Assembly: GCA_036270095.1 (NCBI GenBank) | Contig: DATBDE010000108.1 | Coordinates: forward strand, 1-16,513 | DNA from: DATBDE01 sp036270095 | GTDB taxonomy: Bacteria; Actinomycetota; Thermoleophilia; Solirubrobacterales; Solirubrobacteraceae | Direction of reading: 5' to 3' | Length of the DNA stretch: 16,513 nt | Part shown: positions 1 through 6,023 of the stretch, piece by piece | How the letters are laid out: every line of letters starts with the position of its first letter | Position numbering within the stretch: position 1 is the first letter of the stretch | The notes under the pieces: generated by a model | What the model saw: the letters and a program-made list of their open reading frames with translations, nothing else | Databases searched by the model: none | What the model was told of the DNA's origin: nothing | Position numbers and translations under genes: made by a program

Positions 1-43
1 GCCGGGGGTCGTCCTCGAACATGTCGTCGTCGAAGAGGTCCAT
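1..43 (-). CDS. 5' end of an unidentified gene downstream of uppS (partial)
   Basis: On the minus strand an ATG at 43-41 shares one base with the uppS stop (TGATG), so the two genes are translationally coupled. Only 14 residues are present before the window ends, reading MDLFDDDMFEDDPR, which is strikingly acidic. In many bacteria the gene after uppS is cdsA (phosphatidate cytidylyltransferase), but an acidic soluble start is not diagnostic of it, so no function is assigned. The overlap geometry matches the other junctions of this operon, which is the main reason to believe it is a real start. Confidence 0.55.
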   Translation of the reverse strand, partial: MDLFDDDMFEDDPR

Positions 44-714
44 CAGGTCCTCGCCCCGAAGCGGCGGCGGCGCGATTCGTACTCCTCCAACGATTGCTCC
101 AACGAGGCGCGGCTGAAGTCGGGCCAGAGCTCGTCCCGGAACACGAGCTCGGAGTAGGCCGCCTGCCAGAGGAGGTAGTTGGACAGCCGCTGCTCGCCGC
201 TCGTGCGGATGATCAGGTCGGGGTCGTGCATGTCGGGCGCGTAGAGGTGGCTGCGGAAGTCCTCCTCGGTACCGCCCACGAACGTTCGTGCCGCGTCCAC
301 GATCTCCGCCCGGCCGCCGTAGTTGAAGGCCACGAACAGCGTGATGCGGTCGTTGTGTCGCGTCGTGGTCTCGGCCCAGGTCATCCGGTCGACGAGGTCG
401 GGCTCGACGCCCTCGCGCCGCCCGATGAAGCGCATGCGCACGCCCTCCTCGTTCAGCTCCGGCGTCTCCCCCGCGATGCGCTCGGCGAACATGCGCATGA
501 GGCCCGAGACCTCCTCTTCCGAGCGCGACCAGTTCTCGGTGGAGAACGAGTAGATGGTCAGCTCCTTGACCCCGAGGTCGACGGCGTCGCGCAGCCGCTC
601 CTTGACAATGTCGGCCCCGGCGCGATGGCCCTCGATCACCGGGAGGTTGCGCCCGCGTGCCCACCGCCCGTTGCCATCCGTGATGATCGCGACGTAGCGC
701 GCGGAGGCGCTCAC
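43..714 (-). CDS. uppS: Isoprenyl transferase (undecaprenyl diphosphate synthase family)
   Basis: This cis-prenyltransferase condenses isopentenyl diphosphate onto an allylic diphosphate to make the polyprenyl carrier for peptidoglycan and other wall polymers; it acts at the cytoplasmic face of the membrane. Family signatures appear in order: DGNGRWA at residues 13-19 with catalytic Asp13, GHRAG at 29-33, YSFSTENW at 55-62, FNYGGR at 130-135, and the C-terminal block DLIIRTSGEQRLSNYLLWQ from 166. At 223 residues it is somewhat shorter than the usual 240-260, with almost nothing ahead of the first motif. Thr12 sits where most homologues have Met just before the catalytic Asp. The start is GTG at 714, overlapping the frr stop as GTGA. 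The product chain length (C55 or shorter) cannot be read from sequence. Confidence 0.96.
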   Translation of the reverse strand: MSASARYVAIITDGNGRWARGRNLPVIEGHRAGADIVKERLRDAVDLGVKELTIYSFSTENWSRSEEEVSGLMRMFAERIAGETPELNEEGVRMRFIGRREGVEPDLVDRMTWAETTTRHNDRITLFVAFNYGGRAEIVDAARTFVGGTEEDFRSHLYAPDMHDPDLIIRTSGEQRLSNYLLWQAAYSELVFRDELWPDFSRASLEQSLEEYESRRRRFGART

Positions 715-1268
715 ACCTCGAGGATCTCGCTTTCCTTGACCTTGAGCAGGCCGTCGAGCTCGGCGATCTTGTCGTCGGTGACCTTCTGGAGGTCGTTCTC
801 GGCGCGGTGCTCCTCGTCGCGGCCGCTCTCGCCCGACTCGCGCAGCTCACGCAGGTCGTGCATGCAGTCGCGCCGGATGTTGCGGATGGCCACCCGCCCC
901 TCCTCCGCGATGTGGCGGACGACCTTGACCAGCTCCTTGCGGCGCTCCTCGGTCAGCTCGGGGATCGCGAGCCGGATGAGGTTGCCGTCGTTGTTGGGCG
1001 TCAGCCCGACGTCGGACTCGAGGATGGCCTTCTCGATCGACTTGATCGACGACTTGTCGTAGGGCTGGACGCTGAGCAGCCGCGGCTCGGGGGCCGAGAT
1101 CGTGGCCAGCTGTTTCAGCGGGGTCTGGGCGCCGTAGTAGTCGACGTTGATGCGGTCGAGCAGGGCCGGGCTGGCGCGCCCGCTGCGGACCGTGCCGAAC
1201 TGGCCGCGGGTCGCCTCCACGGTCTTGGTCATGCGTTCACCGGCGTCCTCGAGGAGCTCGTCGATCAC
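711..1268 (-). CDS. frr: Ribosome recycling factor
   Basis: RRF works with EF-G to split post-termination ribosomes. The protein shows the typical start (IDELLEDAGERM, then VRSGRASPALLDRI), the YYGAQTPLKQLA segment, and the C-terminal helix of the three-helix bundle (RAENDLQKVTDDKIAELD). I place the start at GTG 1268, giving 185 residues, the standard family length. Its first residues align with E. coli RRF without offset, and a TANNNT box lies exactly 7 nt upstream. A TTG at 1277 would add three residues (188 aa) and cannot be excluded. The gene follows the 79-aa small gene by about 70 nt and overlaps uppS by 4 nt, in the common tsf-pyrH-frr-uppS order. Confidence 0.96.
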   Translation of the reverse strand: MIDELLEDAGERMTKTVEATRGQFGTVRSGRASPALLDRINVDYYGAQTPLKQLATISAPEPRLLSVQPYDKSSIKSIEKAILESDVGLTPNNDGNLIRLAIPELTEERRKELVKVVRHIAEEGRVAIRNIRRDCMHDLRELRESGESGRDEEHRAENDLQKVTDDKIAELDGLLKVKESEILEV

Positions 1269-1275
1269 CCCCGGC

Positions 1276-1281
1276 AACCTA
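1276..1281 (-). promoter_or_regulatory. Candidate leaderless -10 box for frr (TAGGTT)
   Basis: TAGGTT on the minus strand is followed by exactly 7 nt (GCCGGGG) and then the GTG start of frr. A TANNNT hexamer at this distance puts transcription at about the first base of the start codon, as in actinobacterial leaderless genes. No convincing -35 is visible. The same spacing recurs at pyrH, proC and hisF. Confidence 0.45.
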
Positions 1282-1338
1282 CCCCATTTGCCGTCCTGTG
1301 CTGGGGGTCTAAGACGCGCTGCGGGCCCGCCAGGGCCG

Positions 1339-1578
1339 CTAGCCGTCGTCCTGGGCCGGCAGGCGCTCCACGGCGTAGCCGCGCGCCTCGAGGTCGGCCA
1401 GGAGCCGCAGCTCCTCCCCTTCTGGGTCGGAGTCGGGCCCGAGCTGCGCGAGGTCGACGTCGAAGCCCTCGTCGCACTCGGGACCGCGGAACCGCAGTTC
1501 GAGGCGCCCGGGCACCCGCCGCACCGTGGCGCGCGGGCAGCGCCGCGTGGCCGGCAGGCCGGTCAGGCGCAGCGCCAT
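1339..1578 (-). CDS. Small hypothetical protein between pyrH and frr (79 aa)
   Basis: The ATG at 1578-1576 overlaps the pyrH stop by one base (TGATG), and the frame runs 79 codons to TAG at 1341-1339. Third positions are almost all G or C, as in neighbouring real genes, and the coupled start is the kind used throughout this operon. The first half is basic (about ten Arg in the first 30 residues) and the second half acidic (segments GPECDEGFDVDL and DSDPEGEEL). There are two cysteines, Cys14 and Cys35, and no membrane segment or signal peptide. I do not recognise a family. Its position in a core translation/nucleotide operon hints at a housekeeping role, but that is only context. Confidence 0.72.
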   Translation of the reverse strand: MALRLTGLPATRRCPRATVRRVPGRLELRFRGPECDEGFDVDLAQLGPDSDPEGEELRLLADLEARGYAVERLPAQDDG

Positions 1579-2297
1579 CAGGTGGAGACGAGCGTGCCGA
1601 CGCGCTCGCCGGAGACGATGCGGTCGATGTTCTCCTCGTCGTCCATGTTGAAGACGTAGAGCGGAAGCTCGTTCTCCATGCACAGGGTCAGCGCGGTCGA
1701 GTCCATGACCTTCAGGCCGCGCTGCAGCGCCTCCATGTGGGTGATGCGCTCCAGGAACTTGGCCCCGGGGTCGACCCGCGGGTCGGCCGAGTAGACGCCG
1801 TCGACGCCGTTCTTGGCCATGAGGATGGCCTCGGCGTGGATCTCGACCGCGCGCAGGGCGGCAGCGGTGTCGGTGGTGAAGAACGGGTTGCCGGTGCCGG
1901 CGGCGAAGATGACCACGCGCCCCTTCTCGAGGTGGCGCATGGCGCGACGGCGGATGTACGGCTCGGCGACCTCGGCGATGGTGATGGCGCTCTGGACGCG
2001 CACGTGCACGCCCTGCTTCTCCAGCGCGTCCTGCAGCGGCAGCGCGTTGAGCACGGTCGCGAGCATGCCCATGTAGTCGGCTGTGGCCCGGTCCATGCCC
2101 AGGGCGGCGCCGGCCATGCCTCGGTAGATGTTGCCGGCGCCGACCACGATCGCCATCTCGACGCCGCGCTCGTGCACGTGCGCGATCTGGCTGGCCACGG
2201 CCTGCACCCGCTCGGGATCGGTCCCGTAGTCCAGCGCGCCCATGAGGGACTCGCCGGAGAGCTTCAGCAGGACGCGGTCAAAGCGCGGGTCGGCCAC
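1578..2297 (-). CDS. pyrH: UMP kinase
   Basis: Bacterial hexameric UMP kinase phosphorylates UMP to UDP with ATP and is the committed step to all other pyrimidine nucleotides. Visible motifs are LLKLSGESL at 10-18 (phosphate-binding Lys), VVGAGNIYRG at 51-60, GTGNPFFTTDTAA at 134-146, KNGVDGVYSADP at 162-173 and VMDSTAL at 197-203. The length of 239 aa is normal for the amino-acid-kinase fold family. The start is GTG at 2297, 10 nt after the tsf stop. No Shine-Dalgarno sequence is evident, but a TANNNT box ends 7 nt upstream, so part of its expression may be leaderless rather than read through from rpsB-tsf. Confidence 0.97.
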   Translation of the reverse strand: MADPRFDRVLLKLSGESLMGALDYGTDPERVQAVASQIAHVHERGVEMAIVVGAGNIYRGMAGAALGMDRATADYMGMLATVLNALPLQDALEKQGVHVRVQSAITIAEVAEPYIRRRAMRHLEKGRVVIFAAGTGNPFFTTDTAAALRAVEIHAEAILMAKNGVDGVYSADPRVDPGAKFLERITHMEALQRGLKVMDSTALTLCMENELPLYVFNMDDEENIDRIVSGERVGTLVST

Positions 2298-2304
2298 GCT
2301 CAGG

Positions 2305-2310
2305 ATGCTA
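2305..2310 (-). promoter_or_regulatory. Candidate leaderless -10 box for pyrH (TAGCAT)
   Basis: TAGCAT on the minus strand is followed by exactly 7 nt (CCTGAGC) and the pyrH GTG. The first three bases of the hexamer are the TAG stop codon of tsf, so stop codon and putative -10 element are the same DNA. No good -35 is seen. The call rests on matching geometry at several other genes in this window. Confidence 0.42.
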
Positions 2311-2913
2311 ATCGCCCACGCCGAAGCGCACGAAGCGCCGGATGACCACGTTCTCGCCCGTCTTGGACGCCAGGTCGGCGCGCAGCGCCTCGATGGTCTT
2401 GCCGTCGTAGCGTTCGGTGTTGACGTGGGGCTGGTTGAGCAGCACGTGCTCCTCGAGCCACTTGCGCCAGCGGCCCTCGGCGATCCGGGGGCGGACGTTC
2501 TCGGGCTTGTCGGAGGCCTGCTCCTCGTAGATCCGCAGCTCGGCCTGCTTGACCTCGTCGGGGACCTCGTCCTCGGAGACGAACTCCGGCGCTGCCGACG
2601 CGATGTGCGAGGCGACGGCGCGCGCGAAGGCCACGAAGTCCTCGTTGCGGGCGACGAAGTCGGTCTCGCAGTCGATCTCGACCAGGGCGCCGATGCGGTT
2701 GTTGTGGTGGATGTAGGACTGAACCGCGCCCTCGGAGGCCACGCGCTCGCCGCGCTTGGCGGCGGCGGCCTGGCCCTTGACCCGGAGGATCTCGATCGCC
2801 TTCTCGAAGTTGCCCTCGGCCTCGGTGAGGGCCGCCTTGCAGTCCATCATCCCCGCGCCTGTGCGGTCGCGCAGGGCCTTGACGTCGGAGGCGCGGATCG
2901 TGGGGGTGCTCAT
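2308..2913 (-). CDS. tsf: Elongation factor Ts, short form
   Basis: EF-Ts is the nucleotide exchange factor that regenerates EF-Tu-GTP. The N-terminal UBA-like domain carries LRDRTGAGMMDCKAAL at 14-29, and the core carries the EF-Tu-contacting TDFVARN at 84-90. At 201 aa it is a short form, as in Thermus (about 196 aa), whereas E. coli and many actinobacterial proteins are 270-285 aa; the sequence runs directly from the first core subdomain to a C-terminal segment (WLEEHVLLNQP, then SKTGENVVIRRFVRF). The ATG at 2913 overlaps the rpsB stop as ATGA, so the pair is translationally coupled. Nothing suggests truncation by mutation. Confidence 0.96.
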   Translation of the reverse strand: MSTPTIRASDVKALRDRTGAGMMDCKAALTEAEGNFEKAIEILRVKGQAAAAKRGERVASEGAVQSYIHHNNRIGALVEIDCETDFVARNEDFVAFARAVASHIASAAPEFVSEDEVPDEVKQAELRIYEEQASDKPENVRPRIAEGRWRKWLEEHVLLNQPHVNTERYDGKTIEALRADLASKTGENVVIRRFVRFGVGD

Positions 2914-4061
2914 GGGGTGGGCTCCTGGGGGGACGGGGCTTGCTCGGGTGGGGCCTGGGCCGGGGTCTCGAGGGGCGGCGTCTCCTCGGGCGGCGCGTCG
3001 CTGGCCTCCTGCTCGGAGGTCTGCGCCGTCGGCTGCGGCTTGTCGCCGACGTCCTGCTTGCCCTCCTGGTCCTCACGCGCGGCCGCGATCGTCGGGTCGC
3101 CGACGGCCTCCTGGCCGCGCAGGTCGCGCTGCTGCTCGGCGGCGGCGACCTGCGTCTCGGCCTGCTGGCGGTCGGGCGTCTGGGTGCGGACGAGGGAGTC
3201 GTCGGGGATGGCCTGCGGGTGGGCCTGCTGTTCGGCCTTGGCCGCGGCGGCGGCGCGCACGGCCTCCTCCTCGGCCAGCCGGCGGGCCTCGTCCTCGGCC
3301 TCGCGCCGGGCGCGCTCCTCGGCCTCGCGGCGCTCCCGCTCCTCGCGTTCCTTGCGCGCGCGCTCCTCGGCGGCCGCCCATACCGCGTGGCCCTCGGCGG
3401 CGACGTCGCCGATCGCGTTGGTGATCAGGGCGCAGGACCGGATCGCGTCGTCGTTGCCGGGGATGATGTAGTCGATCCCGTCCGGGTCGCAGTTGGTGTC
3501 GACCAGGCCGATGATCGGGATGCGCAGGCGCTGCGCCTCGCGCACGGCGATCGCCTCGGTCTTGAGGTCCGCGACGAACATGGCCTGCGGCAGGCGCTCC
3601 ATGTTCTTGACGCCGCCCAGGTTGGCCTGGAGCTTGGCCAGGTCGGCCTGCGCGGAGAGGCGCTCGCGCGTTGGCAGCAGGTCGAGTTGGCCCTCGGATT
3701 GGTAGCGCTCGAGGTCGTGAAGGCGCTTGATGCGCAGCGAGATGGTCTGGAAGTTCGTGAGCAGGCCACCGAGCCAGCGGTGGTTCACGTAGTGCATGCC
3801 GGACTTCTCGGCGGCGTCCTTGATCGCGTCGCGGGCCTGCTTCTTGGTCCCGACGAAGAGGATGCTCCCCCCGCGATGGGCGAGCTCGGAGGCGAACTCC
3901 TGGGCGTTGGCGAGCAGCTGCTCGGTCTGCAGCAGGTCGATGAGGTAGATGCCGCCGCGCTCGCCGAAGATGAAGCGGCGCATCTTGGGGTTCCAGCGGC
4001 GCGTCTGGTGGCCGAAATGGACGCCGGCCTCCAGCAGCTCCTTGATCCCGACTTGGGCCAT
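2910..4061 (-). CDS. rpsB: 30S ribosomal protein S2 with a ~150-residue C-terminal extension
   Basis: S2 is a late-assembling small-subunit protein that helps recruit S1 where S1 is present. Residues 1-230 are a standard S2: GVHFGHQTRRWNPKM at 13-27, FVGTKKQARD at 69-78, NHRWLGGLLTNFQTI at 93-107, and VDTNCDPDGIDYIIPGNDDA at 187-206. The protein then continues to 383 aa, against 230-270 in most bacteria. Residues 232-275 are almost entirely E, R and A and look like one long charged helix or coiled coil. Residues 276-383 are rich in Q, P, E, T and A and look disordered. The frame is intact and overlaps tsf as ATGA. The start is supported by AAGGGA six nt upstream of the ATG. Confidence 0.97.
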   Translation of the reverse strand: MAQVGIKELLEAGVHFGHQTRRWNPKMRRFIFGERGGIYLIDLLQTEQLLANAQEFASELAHRGGSILFVGTKKQARDAIKDAAEKSGMHYVNHRWLGGLLTNFQTISLRIKRLHDLERYQSEGQLDLLPTRERLSAQADLAKLQANLGGVKNMERLPQAMFVADLKTEAIAVREAQRLRIPIIGLVDTNCDPDGIDYIIPGNDDAIRSCALITNAIGDVAAEGHAVWAAAEERARKEREERERREAEERARREAEDEARRLAEEEAVRAAAAAKAEQQAHPQAIPDDSLVRTQTPDRQQAETQVAAAEQQRDLRGQEAVGDPTIAAAREDQEGKQDVGDKPQPTAQTSEQEASDAPPEETPPLETPAQAPPEQAPSPQEPTP

Positions 4062-4067
4062 GAGTGT

Positions 4068-4073
4068 TCCCTT
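4068..4073 (-). promoter_or_regulatory. Shine-Dalgarno site of rpsB
   Basis: AAGGGA lies 6 nt before the rpsB ATG on the minus strand. It is one of the few clear ribosome-binding sites here; most other starts are coupled by overlap or look leaderless. Confidence 0.6.
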
Positions 4074-4177
4074 TCAGTTGTGCTCCCGCCGGACGCCGGG
4101 GGACTCGACCGGGTTGGCCGAGCAGGGCCCCGAGCGCGGTTCCCGGTGGGAGGTCGCTCGAATTTGCTTGCTGGTTC

Positions 4178-4183
4178 AGTGTA
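4178..4183 (-). promoter_or_regulatory. Candidate -10 box of the rpsB promoter (TACACT)
   Basis: TACACT on the minus strand matches TANNNT and is the best such hexamer in the rpsB upstream gap. It would give a leader of roughly 110 nt ahead of rpsB, long enough for autoregulation by ribosomal protein binding. No good -35 lies 16-18 nt upstream, so the call is tentative. Confidence 0.3.
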
Positions 4184-4302
4184 GGGCGCAAGTTTCGGGC
4201 GCGCAGTGCGTTTGACCGGATGTAGGTGGGTCGTTTCCCCTACCGGACGTTCCCGCCTGCGAACCGATCCGCCTCCTCCCCTACCTCCGGCGGCGGCATC
4301 GG

Positions 4303-4360
4303 CTGGCGGTCATCCCGCCAGAGAGGGCGGAGGGGCGGCTTGGACGGGCCGCCTCCCGTC
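4303..4360 (-). terminator. Hairpins downstream of rluD, possible terminator
   Basis: Three short inverted repeats follow the rluD stop. CTGGCGG (4303-4309) pairs with CCGCCAG (4315-4321) around a 5-nt loop. GGCGGC (4334-4339) pairs with GCCGCC (4348-4353). GACGGG (4343-4348) pairs with CCCGTC (4355-4360); the last two are mutually exclusive. None is followed by a T tract on the minus strand, so this would be a U-less terminator, as often proposed in high-GC actinobacteria, or simply RNA structure. Confidence 0.35.
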
Positions 4361-4361
4361 G

Positions 4362-5249
4362 TTAAACACGGCGCAGCGCGCCTTCGAGGTCGTCGGGCAG
4401 CGCCGAGCCGACCTCGATCCGCTCGCCGGAGACCGGGTGGTCGAAGGCCAGCCGGGCGGCGTGCAGGAACTGCCGCTGCAGGCCGTACCGTCCGGCGGTG
4501 CCGTACTCGGGGTCGCCGGCCACGGGATGGCCGATCGCCGCCAGGTGGACGCGGACCTGGTGCGTGCGCCCGGTCTCCAGACGCACGCGCAGCAGCGCGG
4601 CGGCGCCGTCGCCGAGCTCGCGCTCGATCGCGAAGCGGGTCCGGGCCTCGCGGGGCGCGTCGGTGTCGGTGGACATGCGCGTCCGCACGCGCCGGTCGCG
4701 GCCGATGGGAGCGTCGATCAGGCCGCTGCGGGCCTCGGGGACGCCCTCGACGAGGGCGAGGTACTCGCGCTCGATCTCGCGTCGCGCCATGGCCCGCTGC
4801 AGCGCGGCGTACGCGCCCTCGGTGCGGGCGAGGACGAGCAGGCCCGAGGTGTCGCGGTCCAAGCGGTGCACGACGCCCGGGCGCTCCGGGTCCGGGCCGC
4901 CGGCGATACGGCCGGCCAAGGCGTCGACGAGCGTGGGCGCGCGGACCGCGGCGCCCGGGTGGACGACGACGCCGGCGGGCTTGTCGACCACGAGCACGGC
5001 GTCGTCCTCGTAGGCGACCGTGAAGGGCACGGGCTCGGCGGCGAAGGGCTCCGCTTGGCGCTCGGCCACCTCGACGCGCTCGCCCGCCGCGACGCGGTGG
5101 TTCTTGGCCCGGGCGGCGCCGTCGACCGTGACCAGCCCGGCGTCGATCAGCCGCGCGGCCTGCGAGCGCGAGCCCAGTGGCCCGGCCAGGAACGCGTCCA
5201 GGCGCTCCCCCGCCGCGTCGGGCTCGACGTCAAGACGCCTCGTGGGCAT
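4362..5249 (-). CDS. rluD: RluA/RluD-family 23S rRNA pseudouridine synthase
   Basis: The enzyme isomerises specific uridines of large-subunit rRNA to pseudouridine. An N-terminal S4 RNA-binding domain (about residues 15-62, containing RLDAFLAG and AARLIDAGLVTVDG) is followed by the catalytic domain: VVDKPAGVVVHPG at 87-99, VVHRLDRDTSGLLVLA at 126-141 with catalytic Asp131, and GRTHQVRVHLAAIGHPVAGD at 227-246. The length of 295 aa is normal. The ATG at 5249 lies 20 nt inside the end of lspA, and lspA-rluD is a very common gene pair. Which uridines are modified cannot be told from sequence, so the symbol indicates the family. Confidence 0.93.
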   Translation of the reverse strand: MPTRRLDVEPDAAGERLDAFLAGPLGSRSQAARLIDAGLVTVDGAARAKNHRVAAGERVEVAERQAEPFAAEPVPFTVAYEDDAVLVVDKPAGVVVHPGAAVRAPTLVDALAGRIAGGPDPERPGVVHRLDRDTSGLLVLARTEGAYAALQRAMARREIEREYLALVEGVPEARSGLIDAPIGRDRRVRTRMSTDTDAPREARTRFAIERELGDGAAALLRVRLETGRTHQVRVHLAAIGHPVAGDPEYGTAGRYGLQRQFLHAARLAFDHPVSGERIEVGSALPDDLEGALRRV

Positions 5250-5724
5250 CGGCGTCGTCGCGGCCCCGGCGCCCGCGCGGGGCCTCCAGGGCGTAGAGCA
5301 GGCTCAGGACCCCGAACGTGATCGCCATGTCGGCCACGTTGAACGGCGGCCACAGCGGCAGATCGATGAAGTCGGTCACCGCGTCGCCGCGCACGCGGTC
5401 GAGCAGGTTGCCCACCGCGCCGCCCAGCAGCAGGCCGGTCGGCAGCCACAACAGCGGCTTGTCCGCGTGGGTGGCGAAGTAGGCCACGAGCGCGACCAGC
5501 GCGACGGCGATGATCGCGATCACGACCCCGCCGCCGCCGGACAGCAGGCCGAAGGCCACCCCGTTGTTGCGCGTGTTGACGAGGTTGATGCCGAGGAAGA
5601 ACTTCTCGCTGCTCCCGCGCGGGATCGACGAGCGGACGATCGCCTTCGTGGCCTGGTCGAGGGCCACGACGACCACGAAGACGATCCCCACGCGCACCCA
5701 CGCCCGCCCGTGCGGGAGGCTCAT
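5230..5724 (-). CDS. lspA: Lipoprotein signal peptidase (signal peptidase II)
   Basis: LspA is an integral-membrane aspartyl protease that removes the signal peptide of prolipoproteins after lipidation. Both catalytic aspartates are in their motifs: GNLLDRV at 105-111 (Asp109) and FNVADMAI at 128-135 (Asp132). The early DQATK at 23-27 and NTRNNGVAFG at 50-59 are also conserved. About four membrane segments are apparent (roughly 10-28, 66-84, 91-107 and 130-147), followed by a charged cytoplasmic tail. The length of 164 aa is typical. The ATG at 5724 overlaps the yggT stop as ATGA, and the end overlaps rluD by 20 nt. Confidence 0.96.
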   Translation of the reverse strand: MSLPHGRAWVRVGIVFVVVVALDQATKAIVRSSIPRGSSEKFFLGINLVNTRNNGVAFGLLSGGGGVVIAIIAVALVALVAYFATHADKPLLWLPTGLLLGGAVGNLLDRVRGDAVTDFIDLPLWPPFNVADMAITFGVLSLLYALEAPRGRRGRDDADAHEAS

Positions 5725-6023
5725 CCGGCGATCAGCGGATGGATGATCCCCCGCAGCAGCCCGAGCACGAGCAGGGCGAGGATGGGCGAGAAGTCAAACC
5801 CGCCGACCGATGGGATGAAGCGGCGGAAGATGCGCAGGTAGGGCTCGGAGACGTCGCGCAAGAACGTGAGCACCGCGTCGAAGGCGCGCGAGAACGGCGG
5901 CCGGCCGCCCAGCGACAGCACGAGCGACACGATGATGTAGGCGATGATGATCAGCGAGTAGACGAGGAACACCGCGTCGACGTAGTTCGCGATGTCCGCC
6001 CGCGTCACCGCCAGCAACGTCAT
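5721..6023 (-). CDS. yggT: YggT family membrane protein
   Basis: This is a 100-residue protein with two hydrophobic segments, about 16-37 and 78-97. Between them lies the family signature: SEPYLRIFRRFIPSVGG at 59-75, then FDFSPI. YggT proteins are found beside sepF and lspA in actinobacteria and Gram-positive bacteria and have been linked to division-site or envelope functions, but their biochemical role is not established. The ATG overlaps the proC-like stop as ATGA and the stop overlaps lspA as ATGA, so it is tightly coupled on both sides. Confidence 0.92.
   Translation of the reverse strand: MTLLAVTRADIANYVDAVFLVYSLIIIAYIIVSLVLSLGGRPPFSRAFDAVLTFLRDVSEPYLRIFRRFIPSVGGFDFSPILALLVLGLLRGIIHPLIAG

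Larger units (their letters stand above)
4062..4361. other. Intergenic region between rluD and rpsB (300 nt)
   Basis: I see no convincing gene here. Reading on the minus strand from rluD to rpsB it holds hairpins just behind rluD, a GGTAGGGG-containing segment that can fold with a downstream CCTAC (plus-strand 4222-4243, with a one-base bulge), the candidate TACACT -10 box, a roughly 110-nt leader in which ACCGGG and CCCGGT can pair around a GC-rich centre, and the rpsB ribosome-binding site. Separation of two operons, plus the promoter and leader of rpsB, is the simplest reading. Confidence 0.6.

Noticed and set aside
1321..1330. GCGGGCCCGC palindrome after the 79-aa gene as a terminator
   Set aside because: It is only ten bases with no loop space and no T tract; such palindromes are expected by chance at this GC content.
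1265..1477. Alternative minus-strand frame between the 79-aa gene and frr
   Set aside because: It is almost all Arg, Ala, Gly and Pro, the signature of a shifted GC-rich frame, and it conflicts with the better supported 79-aa frame.
2940..4184. Long open frame on the plus strand antisense to rpsB
   Set aside because: Its composition is the Gly/Leu/Val/Asp-rich pattern expected from the reverse complement of a high-GC3 gene, with no recognisable domain; rpsB on the minus strand is unmistakable. The same applies to long antisense frames over pyrH, frr, sepF and hisF.
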